Source: Propionispira arboris (GTDB lineage: Bacteria; Bacillota; Negativicutes; Selenomonadales; Selenomonadaceae). From it: a stretch of DNA of 64,000 nucleotides. Positions 9,369 to 17,292 of this stretch are shown piece after piece; the first letter of the stretch is position 1, and each line of letters opens with the position of its first letter. The notes beneath the pieces were generated by a model. The model was not told the origin of the DNA and made no database searches. It saw only the letters and a program-made list of their open reading frames with translations. A program made the translations under genes and the position numbers. Where the stretch lies: the NCBI RefSeq assembly GCF_900109225.1, contig NZ_FNZK01000010.1, forward strand, positions 83,262 to 147,261, written 5' to 3'.

Positions 9369-10193
9369 GTGTCAAAAATATCAAATAAAGGACTTTTTGC
9401 CGTTTTAATGGTGTTTAATATGCTTGTGTTCAGTGGTTGTGGTATTGATGCCAGCAAGAACAGTGAATCGGAAAAATCAGCGATCACGATAGGAGTTACA
9501 CCAGGACCACATGCCGAAATCATGGAAGAGGTGAAGAAAGTTGCGGCAAAAGAAGGATTAGATATAAAAATTGTTGAATTTAGCGATTATATCCAGCCTA
9601 ATGTAGCGTTGAGCAATGGTGAAATTGATGCCAATAGTTATCAACATCAGCCGTTTCTTGATTCCCAGATAGCCGATCGTGGCTATAAGATCGAATCCAT
9701 TGCAAAAACGGTTATTTTTCCAATGGCAGTGTATTCCAAAAAACTTAAATCGTTGAGTGATATCCCCGATGGTGCTATTGTATCCATTCCAAATGATCCG
9801 ACGAATGGTGGGCGGGCTCTATTGATTTTAGAAAAAGCGGGTCTGCTAAAACTGAAGGAGAATGCTGGACTTAGTGCAACCGTTGCTGATATTATGGAAA
9901 ATCCGCAGCATTTACAGATTAAAGAATTGGAAGCGGCACAGGTAGCACTTTCTTTAATGGATGTTGATTTTGCTGTAATTAATACGAATTATGCAACGCA
10001 AGCAGGGCTTGTACCCAATCGGGATGCTTTATTTATTGAAGATGGAAAATCACCTTATGCGAATATTCTTGTAGTGCGCAGTGAAGACAAGGATAAAGCT
10101 GTCTTTAAAAAATTAATTAAAGCATATCAATCGGATGAAGTGAAACAGTTCATTACGGATCATTTTCAAGGTTCGGGAACGGCTGCATGGTAA
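9369..10193 (+). CDS. metQ: MetQ-type methionine-binding lipoprotein (first copy)
   Basis: Substrate-binding lipoprotein of a MetNIQ-type ABC importer, 274 residues. The start chosen is GTG at 9369 (MSKISNKGLFAVL) because GAGGTG sits nine bases upstream; an in-frame ATG lies five codons earlier. Signal peptide with lipobox FSGC, so the mature protein is anchored through Cys-23 or -24. The NlpA/MetQ family core includes GVTPGPHAEIMEEV, FSDYIQPN, QHQPFLD, SIPNDPTNGGRAL and VINTNYA. D- or L-methionine is the usual ligand. It is first in the operon and has a close paralogue at its end. Confidence 0.92.
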   Translation: MSKISNKGLFAVLMVFNMLVFSGCGIDASKNSESEKSAITIGVTPGPHAEIMEEVKKVAAKEGLDIKIVEFSDYIQPNVALSNGEIDANSYQHQPFLDSQIADRGYKIESIAKTVIFPMAVYSKKLKSLSDIPDGAIVSIPNDPTNGGRALLILEKAGLLKLKENAGLSATVADIMENPQHLQIKELEAAQVALSLMDVDFAVINTNYATQAGLVPNRDALFIEDGKSPYANILVVRSEDKDKAVFKKLIKAYQSDEVKQFITDHFQGSGTAAW

Positions 10194-10217
10194 AAATATG
10201 AAGGAGAGGCAAAGCCC

Positions 10218-11276
10218 GTGATTAAACTTTCACATATCGAAAAAACCTACGAAGGGTCATCCGGTCCGGTTATGGCACTAAAAGGAATTGACCTTGAAAT
10301 TAAACGTGGTGAGATCTATGGTATTATTGGACTCAGTGGTGCTGGGAAAAGTACATTGATTCGTTGTATTAATATGCTTGAAAAACCTACGGCAGGTAAG
10401 GTTATTGTCGATGGTCAAGATCTGACAGCTATGAATGATAGTCAGCTTCGTGCGGCAAGAAAAAATATTGGAATGATTTTTCAGCATTTTAACTTGCTGT
10501 CATCCGCAACTGTATATGAAAATATCGCTTTCCCTCTTAAGCTTGGCGGCTGTAGTAAGGAAGCAATTGAAAAGAAGGTTCAGCCACTCTTGCAGCTGGT
10601 TGGTCTTAATGATAAACAACATCAATATCCAGCGCAGCTTTCCGGCGGACAAAAACAACGTGTTGGTATTGCCAGAGCATTGGCAAGCGATCCCAAAGTA
10701 TTGCTTTGCGATGAGGCGACTTCAGCGCTTGATCCGCAGACAACGAAAGCAATTCTGGAGCTTATTAAGGATATTAACCAAAAATTGCAGCTTACAGTTG
10801 TGGTCATTACGCATGAAATGCAGGTGATTAAAGAAATTTGTGATAAGGTAGCGGTTATTGAGCATGGTGTAATTGCGGAAAAGGGTACGGTACTTGAGGT
10901 ATTTACGAATCCGCAGCAACCGATTACCAAGGAATTTATCAGTGTGCTGATTAGTAATGAGCTGCCTAGTGCTTTTCGTGGGGCTGAAATTTATCCGACC
11001 GCAGTGCCGGGGAGTCATCTTTTGGTAAGGCTTACCTTTATTGGTGATTCAGCGGATGATCCCGTGATTGCTGGTCTTATTCGTGGCTTTGATATAGAAG
11101 TCAGTATTTTGTTTGGCAATCTCGACCATATCAAATTGACGCCGTATGGGCGTATGATTATTGGCATTAGCGGTGAACAGCCGGAAATTGATAAAGCTCT
11201 GGAGTATTTAAAATCAAGGGATCTAAGAATTGAGGTGATCGGTTATGTCACAAGACATGGTCACATTGCTGATTAA
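10218..11276 (+). CDS. metN: Methionine ABC importer ATP-binding protein
   Basis: Cytoplasmic ATPase of 352 residues that powers methionine import. The ABC domain has Walker A GLSGAGKST (38-46), the Q-loop region FQHFNLLSSATVYENI, signature LSGGQKQR (about 141-148) and Walker B VLLCDEATSALD. The C-terminal hundred residues (from about 265) form the NIL domain, which in this family binds methionine and shuts transport off from inside. GTG start with AAGGAGAGG upstream. Twenty-four bases after the first metQ. Its 3' end overlaps metI by 32 bases. Confidence 0.95.
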   Translation: MIKLSHIEKTYEGSSGPVMALKGIDLEIKRGEIYGIIGLSGAGKSTLIRCINMLEKPTAGKVIVDGQDLTAMNDSQLRAARKNIGMIFQHFNLLSSATVYENIAFPLKLGGCSKEAIEKKVQPLLQLVGLNDKQHQYPAQLSGGQKQRVGIARALASDPKVLLCDEATSALDPQTTKAILELIKDINQKLQLTVVVITHEMQVIKEICDKVAVIEHGVIAEKGTVLEVFTNPQQPITKEFISVLISNELPSAFRGAEIYPTAVPGSHLLVRLTFIGDSADDPVIAGLIRGFDIEVSILFGNLDHIKLTPYGRMIIGISGEQPEIDKALEYLKSRDLRIEVIGYVTRHGHIAD

Positions 11277-11898
11277 GTCATTAGGTGAAACCATCTATAT
11301 GGTAACGGTTTCAATGGTCATTGCCAGTGTAATAGGCATTCCGCTTGGGGTTTTGCTTGTGACAACGGCCAAAAATCAAATACTGGAATGTATAGGCTTT
11401 AATCGTGTATTAGCATCTGTTGTAAATGCAGTTCGTTCAGTGCCGTTTATTATTTTAATGGTGGCAATTATTCCTGTTACGCGTCTTATCGTAGGTACTT
11501 CGATTGGAACAATGGCAGCGATGGTTCCCCTTACGATAGCGGCTATTCCCTTTATTGGACGCCAGGTTGAAACGTCATTAAAAGAGGTGGATGCTGGGGT
11601 TGTAGAGGCTGCAATGGCGATGGGAGCTACACCAATGCAGATTATCTGGAATGTTTTACTGCCAGAAGCAATCTCAGGGATTATTGCCCAGCTGACAACG
11701 GTCGTTATCGGTTTAGTTGGCTCTTCTGCTATGGCTGGCGCAATTGGCGGCGGCGGTCTGGGCGATCTCGCGATTCGCTATGGTTATCAGCGCTTTCGTG
11801 CGGATGTGATGCTGGCAACGGTTATCGTTTTGATTATTCTCGTGCAGGTGGTTCAATTTGCCGGGAATTATGTTGCGAAGCGGTTGAATAAAAAATAA
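11245..11898 (+). CDS. metI: Methionine ABC importer permease
   Basis: Inner-membrane permease of 217 residues with about five membrane segments, the usual MetI size. The EAA loop that docks the ATPase is EAAMAMGATPMQIIWNVLLP, and the family-typical GSSAMAGAIGGGGLGDLAI follows. The ATG at 11245 lies inside the end of metN with GAGGTGATC just upstream, so the two are translationally coupled. The second metQ follows after 18 bases. Confidence 0.95.
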   Translation: MSQDMVTLLIKSLGETIYMVTVSMVIASVIGIPLGVLLVTTAKNQILECIGFNRVLASVVNAVRSVPFIILMVAIIPVTRLIVGTSIGTMAAMVPLTIAAIPFIGRQVETSLKEVDAGVVEAAMAMGATPMQIIWNVLLPEAISGIIAQLTTVVIGLVGSSAMAGAIGGGGLGDLAIRYGYQRFRADVMLATVIVLIILVQVVQFAGNYVAKRLNKK

Positions 11899-11916
11899 AT
11901 TTTAGGAGGGTAATTT

Positions 11917-12732
11917 ATGAAAAAAATTGCATTAATTTTAACATCTTTACTTATTGCTGTGTTTGCCTTAACTGGTTGTGGCAGCGATGCTAAGCCGGCA
12001 GCTGATCAGGCTAAGACTGTTTTGAAGGTCGGAGCAACGGCAGTGCCGCATGCTGAAATCTTACAAGTTGTAAAACCTATTTTAGAAAAAGAGGGTATTG
12101 ATTTACAAATCGTTGAATTCAGTGATTATGTTCAACCAAATCTTGCTTTAAATGATAAAGAATTGGACGCAAATTATTTTCAACATACGCCTTATATGGA
12201 AAATTTTGCTGCAGAACATAATTTGAAATTAACCAATGCCGGTGGAATTCATATCGAACCTATGGGCGTTTATTCCAAAAAAGTTAAAAATTTGGATGAA
12301 TTAAAAGATGGTGCAGCGATTGCAATTCCAAATGATCCAACAAATGGTGGACGTTCTTTGCTTTTATTGGAAAAAGCTGGTTTGCTTAAATTAAAAGATG
12401 GTATTGGTGTGAAAGCTACTGTACAAGATATTGTAAGCAATCCTAAAAATCTTCAATTTAAAGAAGTTGAGGCAGCTCAAGTGCCGCGTGCTCTTGATGA
12501 TGTTGATGCGGCAGTAATCAATACAAACTATGCAATGGAAGCAAGTCTTGTTCCTTCGAAAGATGCATTGATTATGGAAGACAGCACATCACCATATGTA
12601 AATATTATTACAGTACGTACTGGGGATGAAAATCGTCCGGAAATTCAAAAACTCGTTAAAGCTTTGCAATCTCCGGAAGTAAAGAAATTTATTGAAGAAA
12701 AATATAAAGGTGCTGTAGTACCTGCATTTTAA
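11917..12732 (+). CDS. metQ: MetQ-type methionine-binding lipoprotein (second copy)
   Basis: Second substrate-binding lipoprotein of the same importer, 271 residues. Signal peptide MKKIALILTSLLIAVFA with lipobox LTGC. The core motifs GATAVPHAEILQVV, FSDYVQPN, QHTPYMEN, AIPNDPTNGGRSL and VINTNYA parallel those of the first copy. It lies 18 bases after metI with TTAGGAGGG before the ATG. Two binding proteins around one MetNI suggest different ligands or affinities (for example methionine against a derivative), which is inference. A strong terminator follows. Confidence 0.93.
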   Translation: MKKIALILTSLLIAVFALTGCGSDAKPAADQAKTVLKVGATAVPHAEILQVVKPILEKEGIDLQIVEFSDYVQPNLALNDKELDANYFQHTPYMENFAAEHNLKLTNAGGIHIEPMGVYSKKVKNLDELKDGAAIAIPNDPTNGGRSLLLLEKAGLLKLKDGIGVKATVQDIVSNPKNLQFKEVEAAQVPRALDDVDAAVINTNYAMEASLVPSKDALIMEDSTSPYVNIITVRTGDENRPEIQKLVKALQSPEVKKFIEEKYKGAVVPAF

Positions 12733-12751
12733 GGTATTATGATGAATACTG

Positions 12752-12781
12752 AGCCCTGCCGCTTGCGGCAGGGCTGTTTTT
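12752..12781 (+). terminator. Terminator of the metQ-metNI-metQ operon
   Basis: GC-rich stem AGCCCTGCCGC / GGCAGGGCT with a 3-4 base loop and a T run. Confidence 0.92.
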
Positions 12782-12915
12782 ATGAGCAAGAATAAAAAAA
12801 TAATAAAAAAATTTTTATTATTGCAGGAATTTGACTATAAAAAAACAAATATAATCTATCGTTGCATAAAAAGAAGGTGTAGCAACGTATTTTCCACACA
12901 GGACGGGAGAGTGTT

Positions 12916-14070
12916 ATGAAAACTTTTAAATTGACAAAAGAGGAAACACAGGATTTAGCAGAGAGGTTTCAGACGCCGCTAGTGGCGATCTCTTTGGAAC
13001 AAGTAGAGTATAATTACCAATTTTTACGAACGCACATGCCAAGGCTTAGGGTGTTCTATGCAATGAAATCAAATCCGGCAGCGCCGATTGTTGGCAAGGT
13101 GGCGGAACTGGGAGCAAGCTTTGATGTTGCCTCGGATGGTGAAATGCGCCAACTGACAGCAATGGGGGTCGCAGCGGATCGCATGATTTATGCAAATCCT
13201 TTTAAAACGCCACAGGGAATGAAGCTAGCGGCAAAAATTGGTGTGAATAAATTTACGTTTGACAGTGAGAGTGAAATATACAAAATGGCGAAGTATGTAC
13301 CGGGTGGTACGGTTTTACTTCGTTTAAGGGTAGACAATCCGAAAGCGCTTATTGATTTGAATAAAAAATTTGGAGCAGCACAAGAGGATGCACTGCATCT
13401 TTTGCGTATTGCCAGACAGCAAGGGCTTGATGTTGCTGGATTATGTTTTCATGTTGGCAGCCAGTCGCTTTCAATGGATGCACATAAAGAAGCATTTCGA
13501 ATTTGTCGTGAGGTTTTTGATCAGGCCAAGGCAGATGGTTTTGCGCTTCATATTCTTGATATTGGGGGCGGACTGCCAGTTCCGGCACCGGATATGAATT
13601 TTGATTTGCTGGAAATGGCACAGGAAATCAATGAACAGATTGAAACATTGTTTCCGGATACAGAGATTTGGGCAGAGCCGGGACGTTATATTTGTGGAAC
13701 GGCGATGAACCTGATAACGAGCGTTATGGGATTGCAAGATCGTAATCACCAGCCGTGGTATTTTCTTGATGAAGGTCTTTATGGTACCTTTTCCGGGGTT
13801 ATCTTTGATCACTGGGAGTATGAGCTGGAAACATTCAAGCAGGGTGAACTAACACCCGCGACTTTTGCCGGGCCAAGTTGTGATTCAATTGATATTTTAT
13901 ATCGAGACCGTATGAGTGTGCCTCTGGCCATTGGTGATCTTATTTTAGTGCCAAACTGTGGTGCATATACGTCGGCTTCAGCAACGGAATTCAATGGGTT
14001 TGCTTTAGCAAAGATGGTTGTTTGGGAAGAAGTAAAACATATAGAGAAAGCCGTTGAAGCTGTAGGCTAG
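12916..14070 (+). CDS. ldc: Lysine/ornithine decarboxylase, PLP fold III (Selenomonas type)
   Basis: Cytoplasmic 384-residue pyridoxal-phosphate decarboxylase of the eukaryotic ODC (alanine-racemase fold) type. PLP lysine is K51 in FYAMKSNP. The glycine-rich phosphate loop is DIGGGLPVP, and EPGRYICGTA follows. GPSCDSIDILYRD carries the catalytic cysteine and the Asp that contacts substrate across the dimer. The whole chain resembles the Selenomonas ruminantium lysine/ornithine decarboxylase as I recall it, including FHVGSQSLS and LDEG(L/I)YG. In that organism cadaverine from this enzyme is attached to peptidoglycan, a Negativicutes trait; the same use here is inferred. Lysine versus ornithine preference cannot be read by eye. 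Confidence 0.92.
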   Translation: MKTFKLTKEETQDLAERFQTPLVAISLEQVEYNYQFLRTHMPRLRVFYAMKSNPAAPIVGKVAELGASFDVASDGEMRQLTAMGVAADRMIYANPFKTPQGMKLAAKIGVNKFTFDSESEIYKMAKYVPGGTVLLRLRVDNPKALIDLNKKFGAAQEDALHLLRIARQQGLDVAGLCFHVGSQSLSMDAHKEAFRICREVFDQAKADGFALHILDIGGGLPVPAPDMNFDLLEMAQEINEQIETLFPDTEIWAEPGRYICGTAMNLITSVMGLQDRNHQPWYFLDEGLYGTFSGVIFDHWEYELETFKQGELTPATFAGPSCDSIDILYRDRMSVPLAIGDLILVPNCGAYTSASATEFNGFALAKMVVWEEVKHIEKAVEAVG

Positions 14071-14092
14071 ACTTTGAGAAAAAGGTGATCTT

Positions 14093-14278
14093 ATTAAAAA
14101 TTTAGGCAGTATATCAAATGCGATTGTTGTGTTAATTGTTTTAGCGGCAATTTATGTAAAAATGAACGATGCTGGTGCGGATGCAATTTTTCGAGGTTCA
14201 GATATCTACATTGTGGTAGGAGCCGTACTGGCACTTGTAGTACTTAAGATTTTTTACAGTCATAGAAATAAAAAATAG
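14093..14278 (+). CDS. Small membrane protein, apparent ATT start
   Basis: Unrecognised 61-residue protein with two hydrophobic segments: about residues 10-22 (NAIVVLIVLAAIYV) and 40-56 (IYIVVGAVLALVVLKIFY). They are joined by a polar loop KMNDAGADAIFRGSD, and the end is basic (HRNKK). The frame has no ATG, GTG or TTG near its beginning. However, AAAGGTGATC, which pairs with the 16S rRNA tail over its whole length, ends two bases before ATT AAA AAT. That is the pattern of an ATT-initiated gene such as infC. A later GTG (codon 13) would destroy the first membrane segment. It lies 22 bases after the decarboxylase. Function unknown. Confidence 0.6.
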   Translation: MKNLGSISNAIVVLIVLAAIYVKMNDAGADAIFRGSDIYIVVGAVLALVVLKIFYSHRNKK

Positions 14279-14314
14279 GCTAAAACAAAATAATAGAGAA
14301 AATTAAAAAAAGTC

Positions 14315-14473
14315 AAGTGGATAACTTTGCATTATTACAAAGTTATCCACTTTTTTATCCACAAATAACCTCTAACTGTGGATAACTATGTGAGAATAGT
14401 AAAAAAACTGCAATAAAACAGATATATAAGCTGTGGATAATGAGTTATCCACAGCTTACATATCTGTTGATAA
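14315..14473. other. DnaA-box cluster with inverted-pair palindromes (candidate origin or DnaA-control site)
   Basis: Seven DnaA boxes lie in 158 bases. Four are perfect TTATCCACA: 14355-14363 (+), 14377-14385 (-), 14432-14440 (-), 14445-14453 (+). Three have one mismatch: 14316-14324 (-), 14343-14351 (+), 14465-14473 (-). They form inverted pairs. One pair is embedded in perfect 15-base arms (14315-14329 / 14338-14352). Another is in 23-base arms with one mismatch (14418-14440 / 14445-14467) around a 4-base loop. The sequence to the right (14474-14600) is very AT-rich. Gene order around it resembles the origin-near region of Bacillus, but dnaA itself is not in the window. Confidence 0.75.
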
Positions 14474-14605
14474 CTTTAGAGATATATTTTATATTTGCGT
14501 TGTCCGTAAATCAAGGCTAAAATTACAAATACATAAGTGCAGTAAATTACAAGAATTTGTTGTAAAATAAGACATATAAAATAAAATTTTAGGTATGGTG
14601 AATAT

Positions 14606-15784
14606 ATGGATGAAAAAATTGAAGAATTTAGCGAAAAAACACTGAATTGTATTTTACGTGAAACTGTAGATGCAATGGAAAACAGTAAAACACAAATTTT
14701 TGACATTTATGAAGGGGCTCGTAGTGAAGTCGAACATATTCAAATGGATATCAAAGAAGTGAAAGAAAAAGTATATGAAGTAATTGAAAAGGTAGATCGA
14801 CTGGAAGTTGAGGAACAAGCCGCCAAACAAAAACTGGTTCGAGTGAGCAGGAATTTTAAATCTTATACGGAGTCTGATATTCAAAATTGTTATGAAGCTG
14901 TCAAAGATGTCCAGATTCGGCTGGCTATTGCCCGCGAACAAGAAGAGCATTTACGGCATCGCCGCGATACGCTGGAAATTCGGCTGCGGAAACTTGCAGC
15001 AACTGTGGAAAAGTCAAAACATCTGGTTGTTAAAATTGGGGTCGTTTTAGGCTATTTGAGTTCACAGATCAATGCGGTTGTGACACAGATTGAAATGCTG
15101 AATCAGGATAAAATGCTGGGGGTACAAGTAATCAAAGCCCAGGAAACTGAACGGCTGCGTGTTTCCCGTGAGATTCACGATGGACCAGCTCAAACGATTG
15201 CAAATTTGATTTATCAATCCAGTATTTGTGAACGGATGATTGATATTGATTCCGATGAAGCAAAAGCCGGGCTTCAGGAAATTCGTCGTCAAATTCGTCA
15301 TTGTTTAGGTGAAGTTCGCCGTATCATCTTTGATTTAAGGCCTATGTCCTTGGATGATTTGGGGCTTGTAGCGACGGTGGATCAATTTTTAGGGAAACTA
15401 AAAACACGTGGCAATTTGTCAGTGGCTTTTAATGTTGAAGGCATAGAAGTTAAAATTAATCAATATGTTGAAGTAAGCATTTTCCGGATTATTCAAGAAG
15501 CGTTAAATAATATTTATCGGCATGCGGAGTCTCCTTCAGCAGAACTTCGCTTGATTTACGGAAAAGAGTATATGTCAGTTGTCATTAAAGATATTGGCAA
15601 AGGATTTTTAGTTGATCAGCCTCATGATAACGAGGAACAAAATGGTTGTTTTGGTCTTATGGGAATGAAAGAGCGGGCTGCTATAATTCACGGGCAGCTT
15701 TTGATCGATTCAAAGCCAGGCTGTGGTACAGAAATCCGTTTGCTAGTACCGTTAAGCGAAGTTTGTGAATCGGATATTAAATAG
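14606..15784 (+). CDS. degS: DegS-type cytoplasmic sensor histidine kinase (orphan)
   Basis: Cytoplasmic two-component kinase of 392 residues, close to Bacillus DegS in length and plan. No membrane segment is present. Residues about 30-140 are a long coiled coil (sensor region). The HisKA_3 phosphoacceptor is H191 in SREIHDGPAQT, followed by VRRIIFDLRPMSLDDLG. The ATPase domain has EALNNIYRHA (N box), KDIGKGF (G1) and GLMGMKERA (G2). The expected DegU response regulator is not adjacent; the next gene, 16 bases on, is a decarboxylase. Its promoter region is the DnaA-box cluster, so DnaA control is possible (inference). Confidence 0.88.
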   Translation: MDEKIEEFSEKTLNCILRETVDAMENSKTQIFDIYEGARSEVEHIQMDIKEVKEKVYEVIEKVDRLEVEEQAAKQKLVRVSRNFKSYTESDIQNCYEAVKDVQIRLAIAREQEEHLRHRRDTLEIRLRKLAATVEKSKHLVVKIGVVLGYLSSQINAVVTQIEMLNQDKMLGVQVIKAQETERLRVSREIHDGPAQTIANLIYQSSICERMIDIDSDEAKAGLQEIRRQIRHCLGEVRRIIFDLRPMSLDDLGLVATVDQFLGKLKTRGNLSVAFNVEGIEVKINQYVEVSIFRIIQEALNNIYRHAESPSAELRLIYGKEYMSVVIKDIGKGFLVDQPHDNEEQNGCFGLMGMKERAAIIHGQLLIDSKPGCGTEIRLLVPLSEVCESDIK

Positions 15785-15800
15785 AAAATGAGGAATCGGT

Positions 15801-17261
15801 GTGAATAGGCAAAGACAGAAGAAGATGCCGCTTTTGCAGGCAATGCGGCAGTATGCAGATTCTGGTGTAGTGGGATTTCATACACCAGGACACAAACAGG
15901 GCAAAGGTGTCTATAGTTCATTGCGTGATCTGGTGACGCCGCTTGGCTGGAAAATGGAAGTATCACTCATGGATGAATTGGATGACCTGCATGAACCAAC
16001 GATGTGCATCAAAGAAGCACAGGATCTTGCCGCCGATTTGTATGGTGCGGATGCTACGTATTTTATTATCAATGGGACAACGGGAGCTATTCAGGCTATG
16101 GTGCTGGCTGCCTTGCGGCCTGGTGAAAAAATTATTGTGCCGCGTAACGCACATCGGTCGATTATTGGTGGAATTATGTTAAGCGGTGCGATACCAATTT
16201 TTATTCAGCCCGAAATCGATGCAGAACTGGGGATTGCCATGGGAATAGCGACAGAGACCGTTGACAAGGCGATTACAGCGCATCCTGATGCGAAGGCAGT
16301 ACTTATCATTAATCCTACCTATTATGGTGTGGCATCGGATCTCCAGGCCATAGCGACGTTAGTACATGACAATAACATGCTGCTGCTTGTAGATGAAGCA
16401 CATGGACCTCATTTGAAATTTAATGTATCTTTGCCCTTGCAGGCACTTGATGCTGGGGCGGATATTGTGGCACAAAGTACGCATAAAATTATTGGATCCA
16501 TGACGCAATCTTCAATGCTTCATGTTAAGTATGGACGAATTCACCCGGAACGATTACGGATGATGGTGAGTTTGGTCCAGTCGACGAGTCCCAACTACCT
16601 GTTACTGGGGTCTTTAGATGCGGCGCGTATGCAGATGGCAGAAAGCGGACCACAGCTTATTGGCCGGGCCGTAGATTTGGCGAATTGGATTCGTCGCGAG
16701 ATCACACAAATTAAAGGCCTTTACTGTTTTGGCATGGAACGGCTGCACCAGTCTGGTGCTTATGCGTTAGATGTTACGAAAATTACGGTTACAGTTCGCG
16801 ATCTTGGTATAAGTGGTGCCTGTGCCGAACATATTTTACGACATAAATATAAGATTCAATGTGAATTATCCGATGTATATAATGTTTTATTTATTATTTC
16901 ACTCGGTGATAGTGAGGTCGAAGCGAGAATTTTAGTGAATGCCTTGCAGAATCTGGCGGCAAGTCAGCAGCACAATAGGCAGCGTTTTACACAACCAATG
17001 GCTTTGCCAAAAATCCCCAGGCAAAGATTGGCACCTCGTGAGGCCTTGTTTTCTGATACGGCTGTTCAGCCTTTTGATACGAGTGAAGGGTGTGTGGCAG
17101 GTGAAGTCATTACTTTTTATCCGCCGGGAATTCCGGTTATTTGTCCAGGTGAAGAGATTACAAAAGAAATTATTAATTATATAAGGGCCATGCAAAAAAT
17201 CGGGTTAAAAATAGTCGGACCGCAGGATGTTACGCTCAAAATGATAAAAATAATCAAATGA
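15801..17261 (+). CDS. Orn/Lys/Arg decarboxylase, PLP fold I (YaaO/SpeA-like)
   Basis: Cytoplasmic PLP enzyme of 486 residues, the length of the short Firmicutes arginine/lysine/ornithine decarboxylases. The N-terminal FHTPGHKQGKG, NGTTGAIQAM, PRNAHRS, the Asp of LLVDEAHGPH (D198) and the PLP lysine K229 in QSTHKIIGSMTQ are all present. The C-terminal domain shows PREALFSDT and TFYPPGIPVICPGEEIT. It sits directly before tmk, exactly where Bacillus has yaaO, so it is the positional homologue. GTG start after GAGGAATCGGT. It is unrelated in fold to the decarboxylase at 12.9 kb, so the organism has two independent routes to diamines. Substrate unassigned. Confidence 0.88.
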   Translation: MNRQRQKKMPLLQAMRQYADSGVVGFHTPGHKQGKGVYSSLRDLVTPLGWKMEVSLMDELDDLHEPTMCIKEAQDLAADLYGADATYFIINGTTGAIQAMVLAALRPGEKIIVPRNAHRSIIGGIMLSGAIPIFIQPEIDAELGIAMGIATETVDKAITAHPDAKAVLIINPTYYGVASDLQAIATLVHDNNMLLLVDEAHGPHLKFNVSLPLQALDAGADIVAQSTHKIIGSMTQSSMLHVKYGRIHPERLRMMVSLVQSTSPNYLLLGSLDAARMQMAESGPQLIGRAVDLANWIRREITQIKGLYCFGMERLHQSGAYALDVTKITVTVRDLGISGACAEHILRHKYKIQCELSDVYNVLFIISLGDSEVEARILVNALQNLAASQQHNRQRFTQPMALPKIPRQRLAPREALFSDTAVQPFDTSEGCVAGEVITFYPPGIPVICPGEEITKEIINYIRAMQKIGLKIVGPQDVTLKMIKIIK

Positions 17262-17292
17262 AAAATTTAAGGAATAATGTGGTGAGATAGAT

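Noticed and set aside
14476..14706. Minus-strand frame of 76 codons at the DnaA-box region
   Set aside because: Overlaps the degS start on the opposite strand, with low-complexity Ile/Leu/Ser composition from AT-rich DNA and no ribosome site.
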